NCBI GenBank assembly: GCA_016297165.1 | Contig: JAEDHF010000076.1 | Span: 1 to 9,379 of the forward strand | Direction: 5' to 3' | Origin: Oscillospiraceae bacterium | Lineage (GTDB): Bacteria > Bacillota > Clostridia > Oscillospirales > Ruminococcaceae | DNA length: 9,379 bases | Shown here: piece after piece, positions 1-5,964 of the stretch | Numbering within the stretch: position 1 is the first letter of the stretch | How the letters are laid out: the number at the start of each line of letters is the position of its first letter | Position numbers and translations under genes: made by a program | Notes under the pieces: generated by a model | Told to the model about the DNA's origin: nothing | The model's input: only the letters and a program-made list of their open reading frames with translations | Database searches by the model: none

Positions 1-89
1 CGGAAATACCCAAGTGGTGAAGGGGCTCCCCTGCTAAGGGAGTAGGTCGGGAAACCGGCGCGAGGGTTCAAATCCCTCTTTCCGCGCCA
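1..89 (+). tRNA. tRNA-Ser (anticodon GCU), 5' base cut off by window edge
   Basis: Decodes serine AGC/AGU codons. The acceptor 3' strand TTTCCGC is at 79-85, the discriminator G at 86 and an encoded CCA at 87-89. The pairing 5' strand would be GCGGAAA, of which the window starts at the second base, so one nucleotide is missing. The anticodon stem is CTCCC (26-30) with GGGAG (38-42), the loop is 31-37 and the anticodon GCT is at 33-35. A long class-II variable arm typical of Ser tRNAs pairs GTCGG (46-50) with CCGGC (55-59) around GAAA. The T arm is GAGGG-TTCAAAT-CCCTC at 62-78. Its promoter lies outside the window. Confidence 0.96.
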
Positions 90-90
90 G

Positions 91-122
91 ATTGCATACC
101 TTTTTGGGTATGCAATTTTTGT
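91..122 (+). terminator. Rho-independent terminator of tRNA-Ser
   Basis: A perfect 10-bp stem, ATTGCATACC (91-100) with GGTATGCAAT (107-116), surrounds a 6-nt loop and is followed by a T run ending near 120. It begins two bases after the encoded CCA, so the tRNA is transcribed to this point and the 3' trailer is very short. Confidence 0.9.
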
Positions 123-131
123 TATATAATA

Positions 132-166
132 AATAACCGCCATAAATTCAGAGTGAATTCACGGCG
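132..166 (-). terminator. Second terminator-like hairpin downstream of tRNA-Leu
   Basis: A 13-bp stem is formed by 138-150 and 154-166 around a 3-nt loop. The two non-Watson-Crick positions are G-U pairs when read as minus-strand RNA but C-A mismatches as plus-strand RNA, so the fold favours the minus transcript. A T-rich tail (TTATTTATTAT) follows on that strand. It lies beyond a degenerate second copy of the tRNA-Leu 3' end, and so may be the old terminator of a lost tRNA or a backup for tRNA-Leu. Confidence 0.65.
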
Positions 167-173
167 ATTTCTT

Positions 174-200
174 TGGTACGGGCGACAGGACTTATGAACC
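174..200 (-). pseudogene. Degenerate second copy of the tRNA-Leu 3' end
   Basis: These 27 bases repeat the 3' end of the tRNA-Leu gene (278-302), including the CCA, discriminator base, acceptor strand and half of the T arm. The only difference is two extra bases (AT) within the T-loop region at about 193-194. The T-rich bases just before it are also similar. No matching 5' half, D arm or anticodon arm follows on the minus strand, so this cannot make a tRNA. It could be an attachment-site repeat left by an integrative element that recombined at the tRNA 3' end, or the relic of a tandem tRNA copy. No integrase lies in the window, so the choice is open. Confidence 0.7.
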
Positions 201-230
201 CCGCAGGTTCAACTCCTGAACCGTATAACA

Positions 231-269
231 ATAACAAAGCACCTGTCGCATAAGGCGAGCGACAGGCAC
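231..269 (-). terminator. Terminator of tRNA-Leu
   Basis: An 11-bp stem pairs 239-249 with 259-269 around a 9-nt loop. On the minus strand all positions pair (two as G-U), whereas the plus strand would have two mismatches, so the hairpin belongs to the minus transcript. The tail on that strand is TTTGTTATTG. It starts eight bases beyond the CCA of tRNA-Leu. The stem itself contains CCTGTCGC, the same octamer found in the tRNA T arm and acceptor, so it may have arisen from a further duplication of the tRNA end. Confidence 0.75.
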
Positions 270-277
270 TTTCTTTT

Positions 278-360
278 TGGTACGGGCGACAGGACTTGAA
301 CCTGCACGCTTTCGCATTGGAACCTAAATCCAACGTGTCTGCCAATTTCACCACGCCCGC
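278..360 (-). tRNA. tRNA-Leu (anticodon UAG)
   Basis: Read on the minus strand from 360 to 278. The acceptor GCGGGCG pairs with CGCCCGT (one G-U), followed by discriminator A and an encoded CCA (278-280). The anticodon stem TTGGA/TCCAA occupies 317-321 and 329-333. The loop TTTAGGT carries anticodon TAG at 324-326, which reads CUA and probably other CUN codons. A short GC-GAAA-GC variable arm and the T arm GCAGG-TTCAAGT-CCTGT complete a class-II tRNA. It has its own consensus promoter upstream and a terminator downstream, so it forms a single-gene unit convergent with tRNA-Ser. Confidence 0.96.
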
Positions 361-379
361 ATATAGTTATTACCCAGAT

Positions 380-408
380 ATTTTACCACAAATAGAACGC
401 TTTGTCAA
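380..408 (-). promoter_or_regulatory. Sigma-A-type promoter of tRNA-Leu
   Basis: The minus strand reads TTGACA (403-408), a 17-bp spacer, then TAAAAT (380-385). The start site would be about 10-15 bases before the mature tRNA end at 360. The perfect -35 and optimal spacing fit a strongly expressed stable RNA. Confidence 0.88.
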
Positions 409-468
409 TCGAAAATACAGATATTTTCCTAAAACATACTGCATATAATAAAAGAGCTTTGAAAACAC

Positions 469-497
469 TTGAAATTTCTGCCGGTTTAAGGTATAAT
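469..497 (+). promoter_or_regulatory. Sigma-A-type promoter of the cation efflux gene
   Basis: TTGAAA (469-474) and TATAAT (492-497) are separated by 17 bp. The predicted leader up to the start codon is only about 45 nt, too short for a yybP-ykoY (manganese) riboswitch or other large aptamer. Any metal control would therefore have to be by a protein operator, and no clear operator palindrome is seen. Confidence 0.85.
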
Positions 498-550
498 ATG
501 TAAGTTACGTTTTATCGGATATTCGACAGAATTTTATGGGAGGCGACATA

Positions 551-1714
551 ATGATAGGCTTACTCTCAAGAATATTTATAAAGAATCATACCGACTACAA
601 GAATCCCGAGGTAAGGAGAAGCTACGGCTTTCTTACAGGTATTGTAGGAATTATATTAAACTTTCTCCTCTTTTCGGGAAAGCTTTTCGCAGGAATCATT
701 ACTTCCTCAATTTCAATAATTGCCGACGCAATAAATAACCTTTCCGATACCGGCTCCTCGGTAATTACCATGGTGGGCTTTAAGCTTGCAGGACGTCCCG
801 CCGACAGTGAGCACCCCTTCGGTCATGGAAGAATAGAGTACATAGCGAGCCTTTTCGTTTCGGCGCTTATTCTTTTTATGGGCTTTGAGCTTGAAAAGGG
901 CTCAATCGAGAAGATAATAAACCCCGAGGATATTTCTTTTAACGTTATTTCTCTTGTTATTCTTGGCTTATCTCTTCTTGTGAAGCTGTACATTTTTTTA
1001 TATAACAGAAAGATAGGCAGTCTTATTAGCTCATCAACAATGAAAGCTACTGCATTGGACAGTCTTTCTGATTGTATCTCTACGGGAGCAGTTATAGCAG
1101 GTCTTATTGTTTTCCTTATCTGGGGCATTAACATAGACGGCTATGTCGGAGTTATTGTCGGCTTATTTATCTTTAAAACGGGCATCGAATCCATAAAGGA
1201 AAGTATAACACCTCTTCTCGGAGAAAAGGCTGATGAGGAGCTTATTACCGATATCAGGGAAACCGCCCTCAGCTTCGAAAACGTTACAGGCATTCACGAC
1301 CTTATTATACATAATTACGGCGTAGGACAGAATATGATTTCATTTCATGCTGAGGTTCCTGCAGAAATGGAATTTATGGAAGCGCACGAAATGATAGATA
1401 CCATTGAAAATGAGATGAAGAAGAAATACGGCTGCGTAACAATTCACATGGACCCTGTATTAAAGGATAATGAGCAGACTATTATGTATAAAAAGCTCGT
1501 TAACGACGTAATTTCAACTATAAATGAAAACCTGTCCATCCACGATTTCAGAATGACAGACGGAAATATAAATAAAAACCTTATTTTTGATGTTGAAGTT
1601 CCTTTCGGAATAAAGGAGTCTGACGAAGAAATTAAAAACCGCATCATCGAAGAAATAAAGGCTTACGACAGTAATCTTAATGTTGTTATTGAAGTTGATA
1701 AGAAGATATATTGA
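551..1714 (+). CDS. Cation diffusion facilitator (CDF) transporter, Mn2+-export-like
   Basis: A 387-residue membrane antiporter expected to export a divalent metal in exchange for protons. The start at 551 is chosen because GGGAGG (538-543) lies 7 nt before it; the upstream ATG at 536 overlaps that site. Six membrane segments span about residues 26-210, with the family motif HPFGHG at 87-92. The metal-site positions are N62/D66 in TM2 (NNLSD) and D170/D174 in TM5 (DSLSD). In E. coli FieF these are D45/D49 and H153/D157. The Asn-Asp/Asp-Asp set with no His is the pattern of Mn2+ exporters such as pneumococcal MntE, so manganese is the inferred substrate. The usual cytoplasmic ferredoxin-like domain (about 220-302) is followed by a second, similar-looking segment (about 318-387). 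It is a monocistronic unit with its own promoter and terminator. Membership of the CDF family is near certain; the metal is inference. Confidence 0.95.
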   Translation: MIGLLSRIFIKNHTDYKNPEVRRSYGFLTGIVGIILNFLLFSGKLFAGIITSSISIIADAINNLSDTGSSVITMVGFKLAGRPADSEHPFGHGRIEYIASLFVSALILFMGFELEKGSIEKIINPEDISFNVISLVILGLSLLVKLYIFLYNRKIGSLISSSTMKATALDSLSDCISTGAVIAGLIVFLIWGINIDGYVGVIVGLFIFKTGIESIKESITPLLGEKADEELITDIRETALSFENVTGIHDLIIHNYGVGQNMISFHAEVPAEMEFMEAHEMIDTIENEMKKKYGCVTIHMDPVLKDNEQTIMYKKLVNDVISTINENLSIHDFRMTDGNINKNLIFDVEVPFGIKESDEEIKNRIIEEIKAYDSNLNVVIEVDKKIY

Positions 1715-1732
1715 TTCTTTTCCGAAAACCGG

Positions 1733-1771
1733 AATGACCGCCAAAGGATCTCCCTTTGGCGGTCATTTTTT
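1733..1771 (+). terminator. Rho-independent terminator of the CDF gene
   Basis: A perfect 15-bp stem, 1733-1747 with 1753-1767, has a 5-nt loop and ends in six T residues. The minus-strand reading lacks an immediate T run (CCGGTTTTC follows), so it works mainly for the plus-strand CDF gene although the minus-strand operon converges on it. Confidence 0.93.
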
Positions 1772-1794
1772 ACTCTTACGAGTAGTTTTTAGAC

Positions 1795-1842
1795 GAAAGA
1801 AGCTCTGCCCACAATCTTTCACAGGAATAGCTTCTTTCTTTT
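1795..1842. repeat. 10-bp inverted repeat in the convergent intergenic region
   Basis: GAAAGAAGCT (1795-1804) is perfectly repeated in inverted form at 1829-1838, with a 24-nt interior. On the plus strand the right arm is followed by TTTT, like a weak secondary terminator; on the minus strand no T run follows. It lies in the stretch 1772-1925 between the CDF terminator and the end of the minus-strand operon, where I see no credible gene. It could serve as a transcript 3'-end structure for the small gene at 1926-2102. Confidence 0.4.
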
Positions 1843-1925
1843 GGAGAATGACTGAGGAAAAATTCTTTTCATCAGATTTACAGTACTCTATATTATATGA
1901 AGCTAAAGCCTGTTTGAGAACTATA

Positions 1926-2102
1926 TTATTGCTTTCTTGCGAGAAAATAATCGTCCTCAAATCTGTAATAGGGACAATTATAGTCGGACTGGCTTAAAAA
2001 GCGGCACATTTCGTCCTCGTCCATATTTATCTGACAGACATAGCATTCAAGCTCATCGTCATATACGTTATATACGCAGGTATCGCAAGAAGTATTATTC
2101 AT
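1926..2102 (-). CDS. Small cysteine-rich protein, DUF6472-like
   Basis: A 58-residue protein too short for most ORF filters. It begins with ATG at 2102, only 5 nt after the stop of the flavoprotein gene, and its Shine-Dalgarno AGAAAGGA lies inside the last codons of that gene. Translation is therefore probably coupled. It has six cysteines: C6-x2-C9, C20-x2-C23, C33 and C43 (in NCPYYR). It also contains an acidic stretch NMDEDEM around 26-32 and ends in ARKQ. The paired CxxC motifs suggest a small zinc ribbon or metal knuckle. I recall this pattern (CxxC, an acidic D-E-D-E-M block, NCPY/F) from the clostridial DUF6472 family, whose function is unknown. There is no signal peptide or membrane segment, so it is likely cytoplasmic. 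The assignment is by memory of the family pattern, not by a search. Confidence 0.82.
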   Translation of the reverse strand: MNNTSCDTCVYNVYDDELECYVCQINMDEDEMCRFLSQSDYNCPYYRFEDDYFLARKQ

Positions 2103-2107
2103 ATACC

Positions 2108-3700
2108 TTATCCTTTCTGTTCAATTACCGCTTCTGCACACTTTATTCCGTCCACCGCAGCAGATACTATACCGCCTGCATAGCCTGCACCTTCTCCGCA
2201 TGGAAATAATCCCCTTAATGTCTGAGACTGAAGTGTTTCGTTTCTTAGGATACGGACAGGGGAGGAGCTTCTCGTTTCGGGACCGGTAAGAACTGCATAT
2301 TCATCATTAAAAAAGTCCGCTTTTTTCGCAATAAGCGGAATACCCTCCCTGAGAGTATCCGTAATAAAGTCGGGCAGGTAGCTTTCAGGAGCAGCGAATT
2401 TTGTTCCGGGAATATAGCTCGGTTTTACGGTTTTGAATTCCGTGGGAATACTGCCCTTTAAAAAATCTCCTACGAGAGTAACAGGCGCTTTATATTCTCC
2501 TCCGCCAGCAATATACGCAGCTTTTTCTATCCTTCTCTGAAACTCCATTCCTGCAAGCTCATAGCTGCTTCCGAAATCCGAGGGGTCGGTGTTTACGAGA
2601 AGGGCTGAATTAGCGTTTTCCGCATTACGGCTGAAATAACTCATTCCATTCGTTACCACCGTTTCTTCTTCGGAGGCAGAGGCAACAACATAACCGCCGG
2701 GGCACATACAGAAGGTAAAAAGGCTTCTGCCGTTGGGGAGATGCACCGCATATTTATAATCAGCCGCAGAAAGGGAAGGGTGGTTATAGAATTCTCCGTA
2801 AAGGGAGCGGTTGACATCTTCCTGTTTGTGTTCAATTCTTACTCCCATGGCGAAGCTTTTCTGCGCCATAGCAATTCCGTTTTTATAGAGCCTTTCGAAG
2901 GTATCTCTTGCACTGTGACCTATTGCGAGAATAATATTATCCGTCTCAATTTCAAAGGTTTCATCGTTTCGTTTATATACTGCCGATTTAACCCTGCCGT
3001 TTTTTGTTATTATATCTGTAAGCTTCGCATTAAATATTACTTCGCCGCCAAGACGGATTATTTCCTTTCTCATGTTCTTTATCACATCACGAAGAACATC
3101 TGTGCCGATATGGGGTTTACCGAGATACAGAATCTCCTCGGGCGCTCCGTATTTAACAAAGGTTTCGAAAACGTGCTTAATTCTTACGTCTCTTATTCCG
3201 GTAGTAAGCTTTCCGTCGGAAAAGGTTCCTGCTCCGCCTTCTCCGAACTGAATATTTGAATTTTTGTCAAAAATGCCTTTATTTCTGAATAAATCAACTG
3301 CTTTTGTTCTGCTGTCGCAGTCATATCCTCGTTCAAGAACTATCGGCTTCATGCCGCTTTCTGCAAGAGTGAGCGCCGCAAAAATGCCAGCCGGTCCGAA
3401 GCCCACCACAACAGGGCGCTTTTCTGCCTCTCCGACAAAGCTTACAGAATACTTTGTTTCGGAAACGGGAGAAACCTTGTTTATAGGGAATCTGTTAAGA
3501 ATACGCTGTTCATTGTCAAGGGAAGCCTCAACAGAAGCGTTGAAATGAATGTTCTGCTTTTTCCTTGCGTCAACAGACAGCTTTACAAGTCTGATTTTCT
3601 TTATATCGCTTTCCTTTACGCTTATTTCGGCTGCAGCATTTTTCAGCAATTCCTTGTTCGTATAAGTAAGAGAGAGCTTAATATCGTTAATTCTTATCAT
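2108..3700 (-). CDS. NAD(P)/FAD-dependent dehydrogenase, COG2509-type
   Basis: A 530-residue flavoprotein of the uncharacterised FAD-dependent dehydrogenase family. An N-terminal region of about 90 residues (including VDARKK at 43-48) precedes the Rossmann FAD-binding motif GFGPAG at 100-105, followed by an acidic strand end (VLERG, 121-125). The family-typical block NIQFGEGGAGTFSDGK lies at 149-164. The C-terminal FAD site CGEGAGYAGG is at 501-510. The ATG at 3700 is preferred: an AAGGAG site (3715-3720) lies upstream, although its 14-nt spacing is long. The reading frame extends further upstream only because it runs through the preceding gene. The gene overlaps that gene by 14 bp (3687-3700) and is followed 5 nt later by the small cysteine-rich gene. 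The substrate is unknown for the family as far as I know. Confidence 0.92.
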   Translation of the reverse strand: MIRINDIKLSLTYTNKELLKNAAAEISVKESDIKKIRLVKLSVDARKKQNIHFNASVEASLDNEQRILNRFPINKVSPVSETKYSVSFVGEAEKRPVVVGFGPAGIFAALTLAESGMKPIVLERGYDCDSRTKAVDLFRNKGIFDKNSNIQFGEGGAGTFSDGKLTTGIRDVRIKHVFETFVKYGAPEEILYLGKPHIGTDVLRDVIKNMRKEIIRLGGEVIFNAKLTDIITKNGRVKSAVYKRNDETFEIETDNIILAIGHSARDTFERLYKNGIAMAQKSFAMGVRIEHKQEDVNRSLYGEFYNHPSLSAADYKYAVHLPNGRSLFTFCMCPGGYVVASASEEETVVTNGMSYFSRNAENANSALLVNTDPSDFGSSYELAGMEFQRRIEKAAYIAGGGEYKAPVTLVGDFLKGSIPTEFKTVKPSYIPGTKFAAPESYLPDFITDTLREGIPLIAKKADFFNDEYAVLTGPETRSSSPVRILRNETLQSQTLRGLFPCGEGAGYAGGIVSAAVDGIKCAEAVIEQKG

Positions 3701-4913
3701 TTCTGCTAATTTTTCTCCTTGCAGCGTTTTTACCGGCAGCATAACCCGAAGAGAAGGCAAAGGTCAGATTGTATCCTCCGCAAATTCCTATTATATCCAG
3801 CATTTCGCCGCAAAAATACACATTCCTGTATTTTTTTGACATAAGATGTTCATCTATTTCAGAAATAAGAACGCCGCCTGAGGTAACCTGTGATTTTTCG
3901 AAGCCCTGTAATCCTTTAACAGGGAATACAAGCTCCTTTATCTTTCGGGATATTCCTTCCAAATCTTTGTCACTAAGCTCAGAAACGGGGGCAGTAAGCT
4001 GGAGAGAAGCAGCCTGCTTCAATATAATATTACCTATTCTTTTATGGAAAATACCGCTTAGATAATCCTCTAAAGCAGCGTTATTACGAATCGCTTTAAT
4101 GTCAGACAGAAGTCTAATAACACTACATTTATCCATATCGGGCAATAAATCGAGGCGTATCTCCGCCTTATCATTATCATTGATATAGTTAGAAAGATTA
4201 AAAATGCATATTCCTGAAAGGATTCCTTCGTTGAACTGGATTTCTCCTGTTTCCGATTTAATTTCCTTGTTATCGATGAAAAGCTTTGCTTCAGCCTGTA
4301 CTCTTAAGCCTTTTAAGGCTTTTACAAGGTCGGGTTCTGTTTTAACTGCGGTAAGGGCAGGAGTCAGCTTTCCTACCTTAACGCCCATTTCCTTACAAAG
4401 ACGAAGTATGCTTCCGTCGCTGCCTAAAGAGGACTGAGACAAGCCGCCGCCGGCTAATATTACGGATTCAGCCGAAATTCTATCATTGTCGGAACAGATA
4501 ATATATCCACTCTTTATTTCTTTTACGCAGAAATCGCAGATCATATCAATATCAAGCCTTTCAACTTCGAGCCGCAACGAGTCAAGCACCGAGGAAGCGG
4601 TATTACTTTTCGGATAAACCCTGCCTTCGCTATCGGCTGTACAGATAACGCCTAGAGTACCGAAAAAGGCTTCAACATCGAAAGCTTTAATCATATTGTA
4701 TAACTTTGTACACGTGCCTTTAAAATGTGAACAATCAATATTTCTGTTAGTAAGGTTACAGCGGCCGTTTCCCGTAACAAGAAGCTTTTTTCCAACCCTT
4801 GGTAGCCGTTCAAGTATGCATACCGACAGGGAAGCGTTCTCTCTTTTAGCCGAAATAGCGGCGGTAAGTCCCGAAGCGCCGCCACCAACTACTGCAATAT
4901 CGTATCTTTTCAA
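3687..4913 (-). CDS. BaiN/HI0933-family NAD(P)/FAD-dependent oxidoreductase
   Basis: A 408-residue flavoprotein of the HI0933/YhiN/BaiN family. It shows the dinucleotide motif GGGASG at 10-15, the family signature GKKLLVTGNGRCNLTN at 41-56, TSGGV at 344-348 and the C-terminal FAD-binding segment YFCGEMLDIIGICGGYNLTF at 366-385. The length is normal for the family. The start codon is TTG at 4913, chosen because AAAGGA (4922-4927) sits at good spacing and MKRYDIAVVGGGASG is the expected N terminus; the nearby ATG at about 4930 is out of frame. A homologue in Clostridium scindens was implicated in bile-acid reduction. The family is very widespread, so bile-acid activity must not be assumed here. 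It lies between a permease gene (15 bp upstream) and a second flavoprotein (14-bp overlap). Confidence 0.94.
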   Translation of the reverse strand: MKRYDIAVVGGGASGLTAAISAKRENASLSVCILERLPRVGKKLLVTGNGRCNLTNRNIDCSHFKGTCTKLYNMIKAFDVEAFFGTLGVICTADSEGRVYPKSNTASSVLDSLRLEVERLDIDMICDFCVKEIKSGYIICSDNDRISAESVILAGGGLSQSSLGSDGSILRLCKEMGVKVGKLTPALTAVKTEPDLVKALKGLRVQAEAKLFIDNKEIKSETGEIQFNEGILSGICIFNLSNYINDNDKAEIRLDLLPDMDKCSVIRLLSDIKAIRNNAALEDYLSGIFHKRIGNIILKQAASLQLTAPVSELSDKDLEGISRKIKELVFPVKGLQGFEKSQVTSGGVLISEIDEHLMSKKYRNVYFCGEMLDIIGICGGYNLTFAFSSGYAAGKNAARRKISRNDKN

Positions 4914-4928
4914 GGCTATATCCTTTCA

Positions 4929-5864
4929 TTAAATCAGTTTTAATACTTCGGTACCGATGAATGAAATCAATGGCAGCGTAAGTCCCGATAGAATTGTAGT
5001 AACTGCGAAAATTTTCGCGCTGTATTCAGCATTTTTGTTGTAGCTTATCGCAAACATTGTTCCGATAGCGGCGGTAGGACAGGCTATTTCAAGCAAAACT
5101 ATAAGCTTATACAGGTCGTCACAGGGCAAAAATATTATCAAAGCGAGCCCGATAATCGGATATATAAGGTTTTTTAAGGCAGCGATAAGATAAACTCTCG
5201 GATTCTTTATACTGTTAAGAATTCCTGCGCTCATTATTGAAGCGCCGGCAACAATCATGGCAAGGGGAGTAGTCATTTCTGCGATGCTGTTAAGAGCCTG
5301 AAAAGGTATATCCGGTAAACGAAGCTGAAAGAAGAAACAAATAAGCCCTGCTGCCACCGCTATTATTGCAGGTGTACGGAATGCTTTAAGCAGGGTTTTT
5401 CCGTTCTTTTCGCCTTTCATTGACATTATACCATGGGTCCAGACGAAAAGATTGAACATAGTAAAGAAGCCATTCATTATGAAAACTCCATCACTGCCGA
5501 AAACTCCGAAAATCAGAGGAGTGCCCATAAAGCCGCAGTTTGAATATATTACGCTGAAGCGTTCTATTACCGCATCGCCATTGTTCTTATTTCTTAAAAA
5601 TAGGAACGATATTCCGATGAATACAGCAAAGGTAAGAGCCCCCATAATTCCCGACCAGACCAGACCCTCTACAAGATCTGTACGAAAATCCGTCTGATAT
5701 GACAGGAATATAAGCAGGGGATTAACCACATTCAGCACAAGAGCTGAAAGCTGTTTTTTACCGTCGTCGTTGATTATTCTGATTTTATAGCAGAGGGCGC
5801 CGATAACCACAATGATAAACATAATAATTGTCTGATTAAGTACGGTGCCTGCAATATTATCCAT
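4929..5864 (-). CDS. AEC (auxin efflux carrier) family transporter
   Basis: A 311-residue integral membrane protein with about ten hydrophobic segments: roughly 12-28, 40-56, 68-90, 103-123, 125-145, 165-182, 195-213, 224-246, 251-275 and 283-305. The second segment carries NVVNPLLIF and the ninth CPTAAIGTMFA. These are the helix-breaking proline/asparagine-type motifs of the bile/arsenite/riboflavin-fold carriers to which AEC proteins belong. Bacterial members are often organic-acid (malate, malonate) or amino-acid-related carriers; the substrate here cannot be read from sequence. The ATG at 5864 is preceded by a weak AGAGATG site. It is the first gene of the likely four-gene operon with the two flavoproteins and the small cysteine-rich protein. 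No strong promoter is visible in the 64-bp gap upstream, so it may start within the ahcY 3' end or depend on read-through. Confidence 0.92.
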   Translation of the reverse strand: MDNIAGTVLNQTIIMFIIVVIGALCYKIRIINDDGKKQLSALVLNVVNPLLIFLSYQTDFRTDLVEGLVWSGIMGALTFAVFIGISFLFLRNKNNGDAVIERFSVIYSNCGFMGTPLIFGVFGSDGVFIMNGFFTMFNLFVWTHGIMSMKGEKNGKTLLKAFRTPAIIAVAAGLICFFFQLRLPDIPFQALNSIAEMTTPLAMIVAGASIMSAGILNSIKNPRVYLIAALKNLIYPIIGLALIIFLPCDDLYKLIVLLEIACPTAAIGTMFAISYNKNAEYSAKIFAVTTILSGLTLPLISFIGTEVLKLI

Positions 5865-5886
5865 ATATTTTCATCTCTTTTACATT

Positions 5887-5918
5887 GAAAATCGTCGCAG
5901 CCCGAAAGAACTGCGACG
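5887..5918 (-). terminator. Terminator of ahcY
   Basis: A perfect 8-bp GC-rich stem, CGTCGCAG (5893-5900) with CTGCGACG (5911-5918), surrounds a 10-nt loop. On the minus strand it is followed by A then TTTT. The short T run makes it a moderate terminator, so partial read-through into the AEC gene is plausible. Confidence 0.7.
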
Positions 5919-5933
5919 GTATAGCGTTTTAAC

Positions 5934-5964
5934 GGCTTATACCTCGGAGCTTCCGAGATAAGCC
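5934..5964 (-). other. Stem-loop covering the ahcY stop codon
   Basis: GGCTTAT (5934-5940) pairs with ATAAGCC (5958-5964), and CTCGGA (5943-5948) pairs with TCCGAG (5952-5957). The result is a 13-bp stem with a 2-nt bulge and a 3-nt loop. The TAA stop of ahcY (5937-5939) lies within the stem. No T run follows, so it is not itself a terminator; the terminator hairpin comes about 16 nt further on. It could protect the mRNA 3' end or could be chance. Confidence 0.55.

Noticed and set aside
148..354. Minus-strand open frame of 68 codons over the tRNA-Leu region
   Set aside because: It is a translation of tRNA-Leu and its downstream repeats; the same false peptide appears wherever such tRNAs lie in an open frame.
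536..550. Upstream ATG for the CDF transporter (five extra residues)
   Set aside because: It overlaps the GGGAGG ribosome-binding site that is ideally placed for the ATG at 551.
498..550. Possible manganese riboswitch upstream of the CDF gene
   Set aside because: The predicted leader is only about 45 nt and cannot hold the yybP-ykoY aptamer.
1763..1960. Minus-strand frame of 65 codons starting with TTG and overlapping the small cysteine-rich gene
   Set aside because: It starts inside the DUF6472-like gene in another frame, has no ribosome-binding site and runs through the hairpin region into the CDF terminator. The peptide begins RTIIFS, vaguely like Se/S-carrier domains, but lacks a convincing core.
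1680..2209. Plus-strand open frames in the convergent intergenic region
   Set aside because: They begin inside the CDF gene or antisense to the cysteine-rich gene, cross a strong terminator and have no ribosome-binding site or family-like sequence.
2741..3548. Long plus-strand open frames (172 and 94 codons) opposite the COG2509-type flavoprotein
   Set aside because: They lie antisense within a clearly coding gene with all its motifs; the peptides are low-complexity shadows with no initiation signals.
3687..4913. Calling the BaiN-type gene part of a bile-acid 7-dehydroxylation operon
   Set aside because: None of the other bai genes is present, and the HI0933/BaiN family is very widespread with mostly unknown roles.
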